A model generated the notes under the pieces. The model saw only the letters and a list, made by a program, of their open reading frames with translations. It searched no databases and was not told the DNA's origin. Source: Cellulomonas sp. Leaf334 (lineage in GTDB: Bacteria > Actinomycetota > Actinomycetes > Actinomycetales > Cellulomonadaceae). Taken from it: 64,000 bases of DNA. The stretch covers positions 1,718,812 to 1,782,811 of the forward strand of contig NZ_LMOO01000001.1 of NCBI RefSeq assembly GCF_001424195.1, in the 5' to 3' direction. Of the stretch, positions 15,814 through 25,397 are shown in pieces. Numbering within the stretch: the first letter of the stretch is position 1; the number at the start of each line of letters is the position of its first letter. A program made the translations under genes and the position numbers.

Positions 15814-17206
15814 CCTGACCGACTTCATGCACGCGAACGTGCAGGCCCGCGAGGAGTCGATCGCCGGGCTGGCGCCGAGCGCGGGTGCGCTCTCGGGGAC
15901 GGTGCGACGGGTGAAGCGTCGTCGAGCCGTGCGTCACTCGGTCCAGGGTGTCGGCGCGGGCGCTGCTGTCGCCGTCGTGGCCGGCGCCTCGTGGTTCGGG
16001 CTCCGGTCGCAGGATCCCGTGCCGCCCGCGATCAGCCCGTCGCCGACGGTGACGACACCGACTCCGACGCCATCGCCCACACCCACGCCGACGCCGTCCG
16101 AGACGGCCGTGACCCCGCCGCCCGTGCCGGCGTCCTTCGGCCAGCCCGACTCCGAGCCGATCACGCGGTCGGTCCTGGCGCAGGCGGAGCCGGGATGGGT
16201 GCTGGCGATGTACACGCCGTCGTACGTCACGGCCGGGTCGGACGAGTGGGTCGCCGGGTCGTCGGTGCTCTACGCCGCCTCGCCGTCGGGCGACCGCTAC
16301 AAGGTGCTCGACCTGCCCGCCGGACCGGACGAGATCGCCCGGGTGGTCCACTGGAAGGCTGGCGAGTCCCGCGCGATCGTCCAGCTCATCGCCGGTCCGC
16401 ACCGGTACCTCGACCTGCTGACCGGCGTCCTGACTCCGGTGCCCGGTGCACCGGAGAACGCCTTCTGGATCGGTGTCGCCTCCACCGGGAGCACCGTGTG
16501 GCAGACCTACGAGGAGAATCTGAGCGGGAGCGGCTACCTCGTCTCGGTGACGCCGGACGGGGTCACGACCACCTTCGCCGGGCTCTGGCCCCAGCTCGTG
16601 GGACCCATGAGCCCCGACCGCAACTACATGAGCATCGGGAGCGCGCTGATCGACCTCCGGACCGGTCACACGAACTTCTTCCAGCCGGCCGAGGCCAACA
16701 GGGAGTGCCCCGTGAGCGGCTGGCTCTCGGACTCCGTCGCCGTCGTGTGGTGCGAGGGCGACGCTGACGGGGGCCGCGTCTACCGGACCACGTTCGTCCC
16801 CGAGTGGGATCCGCCGACCATGCCCAAGCCTGAGCCCTTGTACGACGGGATGGGATGGCAGAACGTCGCCGGTGTCTTCCCGCTCGACGACGGCCGGCAC
16901 GTCGTCTCCGCGCAGGCTGAGTCGGGGACGTGGGGGGCGTGGCTCGTCGACGGTGGCGACGCCTCGCAGATCACGCAGGCGTCCGACGAGGCGTTCGACT
17001 ACCTCGTCGACGTGGTGGGAGACGTCGTCCTAGCCACCGACGTGGTCGGAGACGGTGCCACGACCGCACTCACCGCGCACGACCTGCGGACCGGCACGGA
17101 CGCCGTGCTGATGCCCCGGCCCACCGAGACCGGGGAGGAGTACGGCCTCGGTCCGATCCAGTGGGTGGGCGGGCTGTCCTGGTGGATCCCGGGCACGTCG
17201 TCCTGA
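15803..17206 (+). CDS. membrane partner of sigma copy 3
   Basis: A 467-residue paralogue with the same plan. The cytoplasmic segment is ERDLTDFMHANVQ, then VRRVKRRRAVRHS, then one helix (GAGAAVAVVAGASWFGL). A Thr-Pro/Ser-Pro stalk (about 16040-16102) leads to an ectodomain with EPGWVLAMYTPSYV and ASPSGDRYKVLDLP. The GTG at 15803 is preceded by GAGGTG and overlaps the sigma gene by 11 bases. The ectodomain is closest by eye to copy 2: both carry PSYV/PTYV after GWVLA and the PEWDPP/PVWDPP block, so pairs 2 and 3 may be the most recent duplication. Confidence 0.75.
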   Translation: MERDLTDFMHANVQAREESIAGLAPSAGALSGTVRRVKRRRAVRHSVQGVGAGAAVAVVAGASWFGLRSQDPVPPAISPSPTVTTPTPTPSPTPTPTPSETAVTPPPVPASFGQPDSEPITRSVLAQAEPGWVLAMYTPSYVTAGSDEWVAGSSVLYAASPSGDRYKVLDLPAGPDEIARVVHWKAGESRAIVQLIAGPHRYLDLLTGVLTPVPGAPENAFWIGVASTGSTVWQTYEENLSGSGYLVSVTPDGVTTTFAGLWPQLVGPMSPDRNYMSIGSALIDLRTGHTNFFQPAEANRECPVSGWLSDSVAVVWCEGDADGGRVYRTTFVPEWDPPTMPKPEPLYDGMGWQNVAGVFPLDDGRHVVSAQAESGTWGAWLVDGGDASQITQASDEAFDYLVDVVGDVVLATDVVGDGATTALTAHDLRTGTDAVLMPRPTETGEEYGLGPIQWVGGLSWWIPGTSS

Positions 17207-17258
17207 GCATGCGGGGAACGCCTGCGGGAGAGGACACGAAACTCGTCCGGTCGAGCAA

Positions 17259-17288
17259 CAACCCCAGGCCGGTCGAGGATCGTTCTTC
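17259..17288 (+). promoter_or_regulatory. candidate ECF promoter, sigma pair 4
   Basis: CAAC (17259-17262), an 18-base spacer and CGTTCTTC (17281-17288), 49 bases before the sigma 4 GTG. Geometry and octamer match pair 2 exactly although the spacers differ. Confidence 0.5.
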
Positions 17289-17336
17289 TCTCGCAGGCGC
17301 CGCACGGGCGCCTCGGACACCGGACCGGAGGTCGGC

Positions 17337-17882
17337 GTGACTCGGTGGGAGCCGCTGCTCGAGCAGCTGGTCGACGGGCGCTACACGCAGCTCGTCGCCC
17401 GGGCGATGCTCCTGTGCTCGTCGCGCACGGACGCGGAGGACCTGGTGCAGGACGCGCTGCTCTCCACGTTCTCCGGCCGTGCGCGGTTCGCGTCGGTGGC
17501 AGAGGCGGAGCAGTACGTGCGGCGCGCCATCGTCTCCCGGTTCATCGACGGCACCCGCAAGCGCGGCCGCGAGCGGGCCCTGGCCGAGCAGGTCGGCCAG
17601 GTGCCGCTCGGGGCGATCCCGTCGTCGGGCGGTGTCGCGGACCGGCTGGAGGCGGCGCTCGCGCAGCTCAGCCCACGCCAGCGCGCGTGTGTCGTCCTGC
17701 GCTACCTCGACGACGCCCCCGTCCGGGACACCGCCGCGCTGCTCGGGGTGAGCGACGGTGCCGTCAAGCGGTACACCGCCGACGGCCTCCGGACGCTGAA
17801 CGCCCTGCTGGGGACGCAGGCCACGGTCGACGACCACACGGTGCAGGTCCTGACCTCGCAGAGGAGTGTGCACGGTGCGTGA
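17337..17882 (+). CDS. ECF sigma factor, SigE-like family (copy 4)
   Basis: A 181-residue sigma factor with N-terminus TRWEPLLEQLVDGRYTQL, region 2 AEDLVQDALLSTFSGRARF and region 4 LGVSDGAVKRYTADG. GTG start with GGAGG six bases upstream. The region 4 recognition helix is nearly the same in all four copies, which suggests overlapping promoter recognition and possible cross-talk. Overlaps its partner by eight bases. Confidence 0.91.
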   Translation: MTRWEPLLEQLVDGRYTQLVARAMLLCSSRTDAEDLVQDALLSTFSGRARFASVAEAEQYVRRAIVSRFIDGTRKRGRERALAEQVGQVPLGAIPSSGGVADRLEAALAQLSPRQRACVVLRYLDDAPVRDTAALLGVSDGAVKRYTADGLRTLNALLGTQATVDDHTVQVLTSQRSVHGA

Positions 17883-19380
17883 ACTGGCAGATCTCATGAA
17901 CGACGCGCTCGCGGAACGCTCCGGTTCGTTGACCGACCTCCCCGTCGCGCAGGTCGGCGACCGGCTGCACCGCAAGGTCCGGTTCCGACGCGCCCGTCGG
18001 CACACGCTCGAGGCCGGCGGCGCGACGGCGGCCGTCGCCGTGCTGGGCACGACGACCTGGCTCGGCCTGAACGGCACCCGGGACGAGCCCGCGCCGGCGG
18101 TCAGCCCCACGGCCTCGTCGACACCGGTCCCGTCGCCCTCGCTCACGCCGACGCCGGCGCCGACGTCGACACCGACGCCCGTCGCCGACGACATCCTCGG
18201 CCTGCCGCCGACCTACGCCCTGCCGGCGGGCCTCCTCGAGCAGACGACACCCGGGTGGGTGCTCGGGATCTACCGCTCCGTCTCGACGGACTTCCTGGAG
18301 CTCGAACCGGGCCTCGACGGCGTCCCGAACGGCGCCGTCAACACCGTGGTCCTCGCGTCCCCGACGGGAGACCTCTACCGCGTCGTCGACCTGCCGGAGG
18401 ACATGGGGGTCTCGTTGCTGCGCTGGGAGGCGGGGGCGACCACCGCAGTCGTGCGCATCGACTGGGACGGCGACCTGGGACAGGGGGTCGAGCCGCGCGC
18501 CGTCCTCGACCTCGTCACGGGCGAGCTGACGCCGACCGCGCTCGGGCTCGAAGGGTCCGACCTGTTTCCCAACGAGTACGTCGGTCAGGCGGCAGACGGA
18601 GTCGAGCTCTGGACCGAGGGCGCCAGCACCGACTCCATCGTCTCGGAGCTGTACCGGGTGCCGGGTGCCGGCAGTGCGCCGCAGTCCGTCGGTCTGGTCG
18701 GGTTCCGGTGGTTGCTCGACCCCACCGGTCGCTGGTTGGTCACCAACGTTCCCTCGGGGATCAGCGCCGCCGAGCCGTTCGCGCTGGTCGACGTGGTCGA
18801 CGGCGGCCGCACCGAGGTCGACTACGGCGTCCCGGGTCAGTCGTGCGAGGTGGTCGGGTGGCTCGACCCCGGCGAGCTCCTGGCGTACTGCCTGGACGCC
18901 GGGGACCCCGGGTACGAGCCCGACGAGGTCCAGGACCCGGCCTCGCTGAACGCCGCGTACTACCGGGTCGAGGTCTCACCTGCGGGGTCCACCACCACGC
19001 TCCTGTCCCGGCCGGCGGCGGGAGAGCCTCGACCGTGGACGTGGGAGGGCGGCTGGGCCGGACCGGGGACGCTGGCCGTCGTCGGCACCCTCAGCGGTGT
19101 CAACGACCCCAGCAGCTGCGCGGCGGACGCGTACGTCTGGACGGGCACGAGCCTGCGGCCGACGGGCATCGATCCGGGCGAGACGATGTTCACGTTCCGG
19201 TCCGGTCAGCCGCTGCTCGTCGCGTCGCAGTCCGGCTGCACGGAGATGTCGACGCCCGTCGAGCTCCGCTCCTACGCCGCCGCCTCCGGGACGACGACGC
19301 TGCTGGCGCCCGCCCCGCCGCCGACCGCCGAGGTGCCCGAGTGGCTGAGCGGCCTCGAGTCGTGGGTGCCGGCCGGCTAG
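17875..19380 (+). CDS. membrane partner of sigma copy 4
   Basis: A 501-residue paralogue, the longest of the four. The cytoplasmic part RELADLMNDALAERSG resembles copy 1 (HELMSDALAQ) most closely, followed by an Arg-rich juxtamembrane stretch, one helix (GGATAAVAVLGTTTWLGL) and a Thr-Pro stalk. The ectodomain has TPGWVLGIYRSVST and LASPTGDLYRVVDLP. Several extra Cys residues in the C-terminal half (SCEVVGW, AYCLDAG, SSCAADAY, SGCTEMS) could form disulfides outside the cell. GTG start overlaps the sigma by eight bases. A long stem-loop follows. Confidence 0.75.
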   Translation: MRELADLMNDALAERSGSLTDLPVAQVGDRLHRKVRFRRARRHTLEAGGATAAVAVLGTTTWLGLNGTRDEPAPAVSPTASSTPVPSPSLTPTPAPTSTPTPVADDILGLPPTYALPAGLLEQTTPGWVLGIYRSVSTDFLELEPGLDGVPNGAVNTVVLASPTGDLYRVVDLPEDMGVSLLRWEAGATTAVVRIDWDGDLGQGVEPRAVLDLVTGELTPTALGLEGSDLFPNEYVGQAADGVELWTEGASTDSIVSELYRVPGAGSAPQSVGLVGFRWLLDPTGRWLVTNVPSGISAAEPFALVDVVDGGRTEVDYGVPGQSCEVVGWLDPGELLAYCLDAGDPGYEPDEVQDPASLNAAYYRVEVSPAGSTTTLLSRPAAGEPRPWTWEGGWAGPGTLAVVGTLSGVNDPSSCAADAYVWTGTSLRPTGIDPGETMFTFRSGQPLLVASQSGCTEMSTPVELRSYAAASGTTTLLAPAPPPTAEVPEWLSGLESWVPAG

Positions 19381-19432
19381 CGGCACGACGAAGGCGCGCA
19401 CCCCGGTGGGATGCGCGCCTTCGGTCGTGCCG
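19381..19432. terminator. long stem-loop between the sigma array and ino1
   Basis: A 20-base arm (19381-19400) pairs with 19412-19432, which has one bulged G; the loop is 11 bases. It follows the last partner gene's stop directly and could also end transcription of ino1 from the other strand. Confidence 0.7.
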
Positions 19433-19561
19433 GATCAGCGCTCGTTGTTGATGGTCGCGCTGGTCCTGCGTTCCGCTACGGGCGAGTGCGCTGGCGCGCC
19501 CTCACCCTTCGCTGCACTCCGGATCAGCGCTCGTTGTTACTCCGGATCAGCGCTCGTTCTC
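19431..19561. repeat. three copies of the ino1 3'-end sequence
   Basis: CGGATCAGCGCTCGTTGTT occurs at 19431-19449 and 19520-19538, and a third copy (19543-19561, ending TTCT) contains the ino1 stop codon. On the minus strand each copy would encode an Asn-Glu-Arg-stop tail, so the gene end seems to have been duplicated downstream of itself. No function is evident. Confidence 0.7.
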
Positions 19562-20638
19562 GCCGCGGATGAAGGACTCCAGCTCGGCGCGGCCGAGGGT
19601 GTCCTCCATCTGGACCGGCGGGGACTTCATGAAGTACGTCGACGCCGACAGGATCGGGCCGCCGATGCCGCGGTCCTTGGCGATCTTCGCGGCGCGCAGG
19701 GCGTCGATGATGATGCCGGCGGAGTTGGGCGAGTCCCAGACCTCGAGCTTGTACTCGAGGTTCAGGGGCACCTCGCCGAACGCGCGACCCTCGAGGCGGA
19801 CGTAGGCCCACTTGCGGTCGTCGAGCCAGGCGACGTAGTCCGACGGGCCGATGTGGACGTTGCGGTCCTCCTTCTTGCCGCCCAGGGGGCCGGTCAGGTT
19901 GGAGGTGACGGCCTGGGTCTTGGAGAGCTTCTTGGACTCCAGGCGCTCGCGCTCGAGCATGTTCTTGAAGTCCATGTTGCCGCCGACGTTCAGCTGGTAC
20001 GTGCGGTCCAGCACGACGCCGCGGTCCTCGAAGAGCTTCGCGAGGACGCGGTGGGTGATGGTGGCGCCGACCTGCGACTTGATGTCGTCGCCGACGATCG
20101 GGACGCCGGCAGCCTCGAACTTCGCGGCCCAGACCGGGTCGGACGCGATGAAGACGGGGAGGGCGTTGACGAACGCGACGCCGGCGTCGATGGCGCACTG
20201 CGCGTAGTACTTCGCAGCGATCTCGGACCCGACGGGCAGGTAGCAGATGAGGACGTCGGCCTCGGCCTCGCGCAGGGCGGCGACGATGTCGACCGGCTCG
20301 GCGTCGGACTCGGTGATCGTCTCGCGGTAGTACTTGCCGAGACCGTCGTTGGTCACGCCACGCTGCACGGTCACGCCGAGCGGGGGCACGTCGGCGATCT
20401 TGATGGTGTTGTTCTCCGAGGCACCGATGGCCTCGGACAGGTCGAAGCCGACCTTCTTCGCGTCGACGTCGAACGCTGCGACGAACTCGATGTCGCGGAC
20501 GTGGTAGTCGCCGAACTGCACGTGCATCAGACCGGGCACGGTGCTGCTCGGGTCGGCGTCGGCGTAGTAGTGCACGCCCTGGACGAGCGACGCGGCGCAG
20601 TTGCCGACGCCGACGATGGCGACGCGGATGGAGGTCAT
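19547..20638 (-). CDS. ino1: inositol-3-phosphate synthase
   Basis: A 363-residue actinobacterial-type myo-inositol-1-phosphate synthase, which cyclises glucose-6-phosphate using tightly bound NAD. The N-terminal Rossmann motif is [16 protein letters not shown]. The region [18 protein letters not shown] and the downstream Lys-rich stretch are typical of the catalytic domain. The product feeds phosphatidylinositol, its mannosides and mycothiol. The ATG at 20638 overlaps the upstream PadR gene by four bases; ino1-padR linkage is conserved in actinobacteria (Rv0046c-Rv0047c). The 3' end is followed by repeated copies of its last codons. Confidence 0.95.
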   Translation of the reverse strand: MTSIRVAIVGVGNCAASLVQGVHYYADADPSSTVPGLMHVQFGDYHVRDIEFVAAFDVDAKKVGFDLSEAIGASENNTIKIADVPPLGVTVQRGVTNDGLGKYYRETITESDAEPVDIVAALREAEADVLICYLPVGSEIAAKYYAQCAIDAGVAFVNALPVFIASDPVWAAKFEAAGVPIVGDDIKSQVGATITHRVLAKLFEDRGVVLDRTYQLNVGGNMDFKNMLERERLESKKLSKTQAVTSNLTGPLGGKKEDRNVHIGPSDYVAWLDDRKWAYVRLEGRAFGEVPLNLEYKLEVWDSPNSAGIIIDALRAAKIAKDRGIGGPILSASTYFMKSPPVQMEDTLGRAELESFIRGENER

Positions 20639-21285
20639 CCTCGCTCCTTCTCGGTGGTTCGCGCGGGGGCGACGTCGTCGTCCTCCGCGGGTGTGTCAGC
20701 AGCGGTCGGACGACCGGTGCCTGCAGGACGGGTGCGACGAAGGCCGCGCTCGTTGTCGATCAGTCCGTCGAGCCAGCGGACCTCACGCTCGACCTGTTCG
20801 AGGCCGTGCCGCTGGAGCTCGAGGGTGTACTCGTCCATGCGCTCGCGGGTGCGGGCGAAGGACTGGCGGATCGTCTCGAGACGCTCTGTCAGGCGCGTGC
20901 GCCGACCCTCGAGGATCCGAAGCCTGGTCTCGGCGTCGGTCTGCCCGAAGAAGGCGAACCGGACGTCGAAGTTCTCGTCCTCCCAGGTGGCCGGCCCGGA
21001 CGACGCGAGCACCTGCTGGAGGTGCTCCTTGCCGTCGGCGGTCAGCTGGTAGACGATGCGTGCTCGCTTGGAGGCCACGGCCTGCGGTGCCACCAGCGAC
21101 TCGGTGCCCTGGATCCAGTTGCGCTCGACCAGCGACTTCAGGCACGGGTAGAGCGAGCCGTAGGAGAGTGCGCGGAACGAGCCGAGCACGAGGTTGAGGC
21201 GCTTGCGCAGCTCGTACCCATGCATCGGGGACTCGTGGAGCAACCCGAGGATGGCCGGCTCGAGCACGTCGGAACGACCGCGCAC
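20635..21285 (-). CDS. PadR-family transcriptional regulator of ino1
   Basis: A 216-residue PadR protein. The N-terminal winged helix has the family signature [19 protein letters not shown] and a wing near [18 protein letters not shown]. The C-terminal half is a charged helical dimerisation region ([19 protein letters not shown]). GTG start with AGGAGG seven bases upstream. It is first in a two-gene operon with ino1 and is likely autoregulated, because a perfect 8+8 palindrome lies over the predicted transcription start. The effector is unknown; inositol supply is the natural guess. Confidence 0.9.
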   Translation of the reverse strand: MRGRSDVLEPAILGLLHESPMHGYELRKRLNLVLGSFRALSYGSLYPCLKSLVERNWIQGTESLVAPQAVASKRARIVYQLTADGKEHLQQVLASSGPATWEDENFDVRFAFFGQTDAETRLRILEGRRTRLTERLETIRQSFARTRERMDEYTLELQRHGLEQVEREVRWLDGLIDNERGLRRTRPAGTGRPTAADTPAEDDDVAPARTTEKERG

Positions 21286-21316
21286 AGGGGCACCTCCTCA
21301 GGGTGTTGGGCTTCTC

Positions 21317-21370
21317 GATGTATCAACTCGATACATCCGGAGAGTATGTCGAATACGACGAACCAAGCAA
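21317..21370 (-). promoter_or_regulatory. padR-ino1 promoter with palindromic operator
   Basis: On the minus strand TTGCTT (21365-21370) and TACTCT (21341-21346) are 18 bases apart, a plausible -35/-10 pair. Just downstream GATGTATC (21317-21324) and GATACATC (21330-21337) form a perfect inverted repeat with a five-base centre. The dyad covers the expected start site, and its ATGTAT/ATACAT halves resemble PadR-family sites. Confidence 0.6.
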
Positions 21371-21582
21371 GTCGGTGACCTGGGACACACGGCGTGTGTG
21401 CGTCGAGGCGTGGCTGCGTCGGCGGTTCGCGCGCGCCGTGCCGATCGTGTGAAGGCTCGCCGGATCCAGGCTCGGGCACACCGCGCGCGCTCAGCGAGGT
21501 CCCCCATACTGGCTTCCGCGGCTGACGCCTGCCCGAAACCGGGTGCGACGGCCGGACCAGTCGTCGGACGGAAGGCAGAGCG

Positions 21583-23952
21583 TTGGCACGCACGAATCGG
21601 AGGGCACCCGCCCGGGGCAAGCGCACCGCGCCCCGCGGCACGGCAGCCTCGTCGGGCAGCAGCGCCCCCAAGCGACGCTTCTTCGACTACCCGCGGTCCG
21701 GCTACGAGGGCCTGCACCGCTGGCTGCCGTCCTGGCGGTTCTCCGTCGGCACGATCCTCGCGGTCGGCTTCCTCGGCGCCGGCGCGATGGTCGCGGCGTA
21801 CGCGAGCACGACGATCCCGGACCCGGCGGACGACACCCGGGCGCAGACGACGACGGTCTACTACGCCAACAACGCCGACGGCTCCCAGGGCTCGGTGATG
21901 GGCACGTTCGCGGCGCAGAAGCGGACGCTCGTCGAGTACGCCACGCTCCCCGAGTACGTGGGCCAGGCGGTGGCCGCCGCCGAGGACAAGACGTTCTTCA
22001 CCAACAGCAGCGGCATCTCGATCACCGGCATGGGCCGCGCGCTGATCAACAACCTGCGCGGCGGGCCCACGCAGGGTGGGTCGACCCTCACGCAGCAGTA
22101 CGTCGAGCGGTACTACGTCGCCGAGACGACGACCGACTACGTCGGCAAGTTCCGGGAGACCCTCCTGGCGATGAAGATCGCCCGGGAGGAGACCAAGCCG
22201 GAGATCATGGAGCGGTACCTGAACACGATCTACTTCGGTCGTGACTCGTACGGCATCCAGGCCGCGTCGCAGTCCTACTTCGCCAAGGACGCCAAGGACC
22301 TGACGGTCGCGGAGGCCGCCCTCCTGGCCGGCATCATCCCGTCGCCCAACAACTGGGACCCGGCCAAGGCCCCCGACAAGGCCGAGGCGCGCTGGAACAT
22401 CGTGCTCGACTCCATGGAGGAGGAGGGCTGGCTGACCGCCGCCGACCGCGCGACGCTGACCTTCCCGCCGACCGTCGAGTACAAGCGGCAGGACTCGATG
22501 GGCGGACCCGTCGGCTTCCTGCTCGAGATGGTGCGCGACGAGCTCAAGCTCGAGCCGTTGGCGCTCACCGACGACGAGATCTACCGCAAGGGGCTCTCGA
22601 TAGTCACGACCATCCAGGAGCCGTTGCAGTCCGCCGCCGTGGCACATGTCGACGCGTTCCGCGCCGGCACGCTCCCCGAGCAGGACGGAGCCGTGCCCGA
22701 CCCGATCACCCGCATCTCCCTGAGCTCGGTGGACCCGAGGGACGGCGCGATCGTCGCCCTGTACGGCGGCGCCGACTTCCTGACGGACCAGACGAACACC
22801 GTCACGTTCGACAACGTACAGCCCGGCTCGACGTTCAAGCCGTTCACCCTCATCGCCGGCCTCGAGCAGGGGGTGAGCCTCGACACTCGGTTCGACGGGA
22901 AGACACCGCAGACGTTCGGTGACTGGAAGGTCAACAACTTCCCGGGCGGCAAGTTCGGCAGCATCGACCTCGTCGAGGCGACCGCGCAGTCGGTGAACAC
23001 GGTGTACGCCCAGCTGAACCTGCAGGTCAGTCCTGAGAAGACGGCCGAGGTGGCGGCGCGCGCGGGTGTCCCCGAACCCGTGGACACCAACCGGTCCAAC
23101 GTGCTGGGCACGGAGTCCCTCCAGCCCATCGACATGGTGGGTGCCTACGCCACGATCGCCTCGGGCGGTATCCGCGTCGACCCGTACATCGTCCGCACCG
23201 TGATCAACTCCGACGACTCGGTCGCGTTCCAGCACAAGGACCCCACGGAGCGTGTCTTCGCCCCGGACGTCATCGCCGACGCCACGTTCGCGATGACACA
23301 GGTGGTGGAGGAGGGGTCGGGCAAGCAGTGGATCAAGCCGCTCGACCGCCCGATCGCCGGCAAGACAGGCACTACGCAGGAGAACAAGGCCGCCTGGTTC
23401 ATCGGCTTCACACCCAACATCGTCACCGAGGTCTCGTTCAGCCAGCTCGGTGAGGGGAACGCCCAGGTGACGATCTCGCCGATCGGTAGGACCGAGAACA
23501 TCACCGGCGGCAGCTGGCCCGCATTCCTGTGGCAGTCGTACATGAAGGACGTCTTCGCGCAGCCCCAGTACGCGCCCGTGCTCGACTTCCCGGCCCGTGC
23601 GAACGTCGGCGGCAAGCCGACGCCGAGCGCCACCGTGCCGACGGAGACGGTCGCGCCCACGGAGGAGCCCACGCAGGAGGCGCCGACGGAGGTCGCCGTC
23701 CCGGGTGGCCTCGAGGGCAAGCTCGAGGGTGATGCGACCGCGGCGGTCGTCAACGCCGGGTTGTCCGCCAGCGTGGTCGTGGAACCGTCCGACACCGTGA
23801 CGTCCGGTCGTGTCATCCGGGTGGAGCCGAGGAGCGGCACCCTGCTCCCGGCCGGAGGATCGGTGACGCTCGTCGTCTCCAGCGGACCGAAGCCGGTCCC
23901 GACCCAGGAGCCGGAGCCGACGCCCGCACCGACGCCCACGCCCACCCCCTGA
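21583..23952 (+). CDS. ponA: bifunctional penicillin-binding protein (class A PBP) with PASTA domain
   Basis: A 789-residue peptidoglycan glycosyltransferase/transpeptidase. After a basic cytoplasmic tail, one helix lies at about 52-72. The GT51 domain has AAAEDKTFF (catalytic Glu134) and [14 protein letters not shown]. The transpeptidase has STFK (416-419, nucleophile Ser416), SVN (470-472) and KTGT (594-597). A Thr/Glu-rich linker leads to one PASTA-like domain, then a Pro-Thr tail. It starts at TTG (21583) with GGAAGG upstream. It acts on the outer membrane face, polymerising and cross-linking lipid II delivered by MurJ. A stem-loop terminator follows. Confidence 0.94.
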   Translation: MARTNRRAPARGKRTAPRGTAASSGSSAPKRRFFDYPRSGYEGLHRWLPSWRFSVGTILAVGFLGAGAMVAAYASTTIPDPADDTRAQTTTVYYANNADGSQGSVMGTFAAQKRTLVEYATLPEYVGQAVAAAEDKTFFTNSSGISITGMGRALINNLRGGPTQGGSTLTQQYVERYYVAETTTDYVGKFRETLLAMKIAREETKPEIMERYLNTIYFGRDSYGIQAASQSYFAKDAKDLTVAEAALLAGIIPSPNNWDPAKAPDKAEARWNIVLDSMEEEGWLTAADRATLTFPPTVEYKRQDSMGGPVGFLLEMVRDELKLEPLALTDDEIYRKGLSIVTTIQEPLQSAAVAHVDAFRAGTLPEQDGAVPDPITRISLSSVDPRDGAIVALYGGADFLTDQTNTVTFDNVQPGSTFKPFTLIAGLEQGVSLDTRFDGKTPQTFGDWKVNNFPGGKFGSIDLVEATAQSVNTVYAQLNLQVSPEKTAEVAARAGVPEPVDTNRSNVLGTESLQPIDMVGAYATIASGGIRVDPYIVRTVINSDDSVAFQHKDPTERVFAPDVIADATFAMTQVVEEGSGKQWIKPLDRPIAGKTGTTQENKAAWFIGFTPNIVTEVSFSQLGEGNAQVTISPIGRTENITGGSWPAFLWQSYMKDVFAQPQYAPVLDFPARANVGGKPTPSATVPTETVAPTEEPTQEAPTEVAVPGGLEGKLEGDATAAVVNAGLSASVVVEPSDTVTSGRVIRVEPRSGTLLPAGGSVTLVVSSGPKPVPTQEPEPTPAPTPTPTP

Positions 23953-23956
23953 TCCA

Positions 23957-23986
23957 TCGCGAGGGGCGGACATCCGCCCCTCGCGA
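23957..23986 (+). terminator. terminator after the PBP gene
   Basis: A perfect 14-base inverted repeat with a two-base apex (TCGCGAGGGGCGGA, CA, TCCGCCCCTCGCGA), five bases after the stop codon. Confidence 0.75.
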
Positions 23987-24017
23987 GCTTCCAGGTCCGT
24001 CCCTGTCCACAGCCGAT

Positions 24018-24046
24018 TTCGGCGGTGGCTCCAGGCCGGGTAGCCT
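24018..24046 (+). promoter_or_regulatory. probable promoter of the rpsF-ssb-rpsR-rplI operon
   Basis: TAGCCT (24041-24046) is a good actinobacterial -10, with a weak -35 (TTCGGC, 24018-24023) 17 bases upstream. The leader to rpsF would be about 110 bases. Confidence 0.45.
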
Positions 24047-24161
24047 AGGAGATTGCTGTGCCCTCGTCGGCTCGTCGTCATGGACGGATCGGCGGGGCCA
24101 GCGACGCACACACCCTCCTGCCACGGATCGACCGTGGCCGCGAAGACCAGAGGAGGTGGGT

Positions 24162-24455
24162 ATGAGCCTGCGTCAGTACGAACTCATGATCATCCTTGAC
24201 CCCGAGATCGAAGAGCGCACCGTTGCTCCGTCGCTCGACAAGTACCTGACGGTCATCAAGACCGACGGTGGCACTGTCGACAAGGTCGACATCTGGGGTC
24301 GTCGTCGGCTTGCCTACGACATCCAGAAGAAGTCCGAGGGCATCTACGCCGTCATCGACTTCCACGCGACGCCCGCGACCGCCAAGGAGCTCGACCGTCA
24401 GCTCGGCCTCAACGAGGTCGTCCTGCGGACCAAGGTCCTGCGCGCCGACGCCTGA
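24162..24455 (+). CDS. rpsF: 30S ribosomal protein S6
   Basis: A 97-residue S6 protein ([15 protein letters not shown] at the N-terminus, [10 protein letters not shown] in the middle), which pairs with S18 on the platform of the small subunit. The ATG at 24162 has AGGAGG five bases upstream; a GTG six bases earlier lies within that ribosome site and was rejected. First gene of the conserved rpsF-ssb-rpsR-rplI cluster. Confidence 0.97.
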   Translation: MSLRQYELMIILDPEIEERTVAPSLDKYLTVIKTDGGTVDKVDIWGRRRLAYDIQKKSEGIYAVIDFHATPATAKELDRQLGLNEVVLRTKVLRADA

Positions 24456-24526
24456 TCTCTGTGGGTGGCCGCACCTAGTGTGCGGTCCCATACCTTCCGA
24501 CTGATCGAACGAACGAGGAGCTGGGC

Positions 24527-25069
24527 ATGAGCGGTGAGACCGTCATCACGGTGATCGGGAACCTGACCGGGGATCCCGAGCTGCGCTTCACCCCTTCGGG
24601 GGCCGCTGTCGCGAACTTCACCGTCGCGTCCACCCCCCGTACGTTCGACCGCCAGAGCAACGAGTGGAAGGACGGCGACACGCTGTTCCTCCGCTGCTCG
24701 ATCTGGCGGGAGGCGGCCGAGTCGGTCGCCGAGTCGCTCACCAAGGGCACCCGCGTCATCGTGACCGGCCGGCTCGTGCAGCGCTCGTATGAGACCCGTG
24801 AGGGCGAGAAGCGCACCGTGTACGAGCTCCAGGTCGACGAGGTCGGCCCGTCCCTGCGCTACGCCACGGCCAAGGTCACCCGGACCCAGCGTTCGGGTGG
24901 CGGCGGCGGTGGCTTCGGCGGCGGGGGCGGCGGCGGCTTCAACAACGGTGGCGGTGGCGGCGGATTCGGTGGCTCCGGCGGCGGTGGCGGCAACCAGCAG
25001 GACGACCCGTGGGCGACGCCCGCAGGTGGTGCTGGCGGTGCCGGCTACTCCGACGAGCCTCCGTTCTGA
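24527..25069 (+). CDS. ssb: single-stranded DNA-binding protein
   Basis: A 180-residue SSB. The OB fold occupies about 1-110 ([20 protein letters not shown] near the start; [20 protein letters not shown]). A Gly/Asn-rich disordered linker follows, and the acidic tip DEPPF binds partner proteins of replication and repair. It works as a tetramer. The gene lies 71 bases after rpsF with GAGGAG upstream. Confidence 0.97.
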   Translation: MSGETVITVIGNLTGDPELRFTPSGAAVANFTVASTPRTFDRQSNEWKDGDTLFLRCSIWREAAESVAESLTKGTRVIVTGRLVQRSYETREGEKRTVYELQVDEVGPSLRYATAKVTRTQRSGGGGGGFGGGGGGGFNNGGGGGGFGGSGGGGGNQQDDPWATPAGGAGGAGYSDEPPF

Positions 25070-25146
25070 TCGGCGCCTGACACTCAGACACTCCCCATCC
25101 CTGGGCACGGCAACGCCCAGGGCTCCAGCAGACAAGGAGCACCACG

Positions 25147-25383
25147 ATGGCCAAGGCCGTGGTCCGCAAGCCGAAGAAGAAGCAGAACCCGCTCAAGGCG
25201 GCGAAGATCGATGTCGTCGACTACAAGGACACTGCGCTGCTGCGCAAGTTCATCTCCGACCGCGGGAAGATCCGCGCTCGCCGGGTGACCGGTGTGTCCG
25301 TCCAGGAGCAGCGCGCGATCGCGCGTGCCGTCAAGAACGCCCGCGAGATGGCTCTCCTGCCGTACTCGTCGTCGGCGCGCTGA
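25147..25383 (+). CDS. rpsR: 30S ribosomal protein S18
   Basis: A 78-residue S18 with the family core IDYKDT-like segment [19 protein letters not shown] and the signature [20 protein letters not shown]. It has no cysteines, so it is the zinc-independent form. It binds S6 on the ribosome platform. Starts at ATG with AAGGAG nearby. Confidence 0.96.
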   Translation: MAKAVVRKPKKKQNPLKAAKIDVVDYKDTALLRKFISDRGKIRARRVTGVSVQEQRAIARAVKNAREMALLPYSSSAR

Positions 25384-25397
25384 GAAAGGGGACCATC

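Noticed and set aside
21298..24111. A 937-codon minus-strand frame opposite the penicillin-binding protein
   Set aside because: Shadow of the PBP gene, which has intact GT51 and transpeptidase motifs. The antisense product has no recognisable domain.
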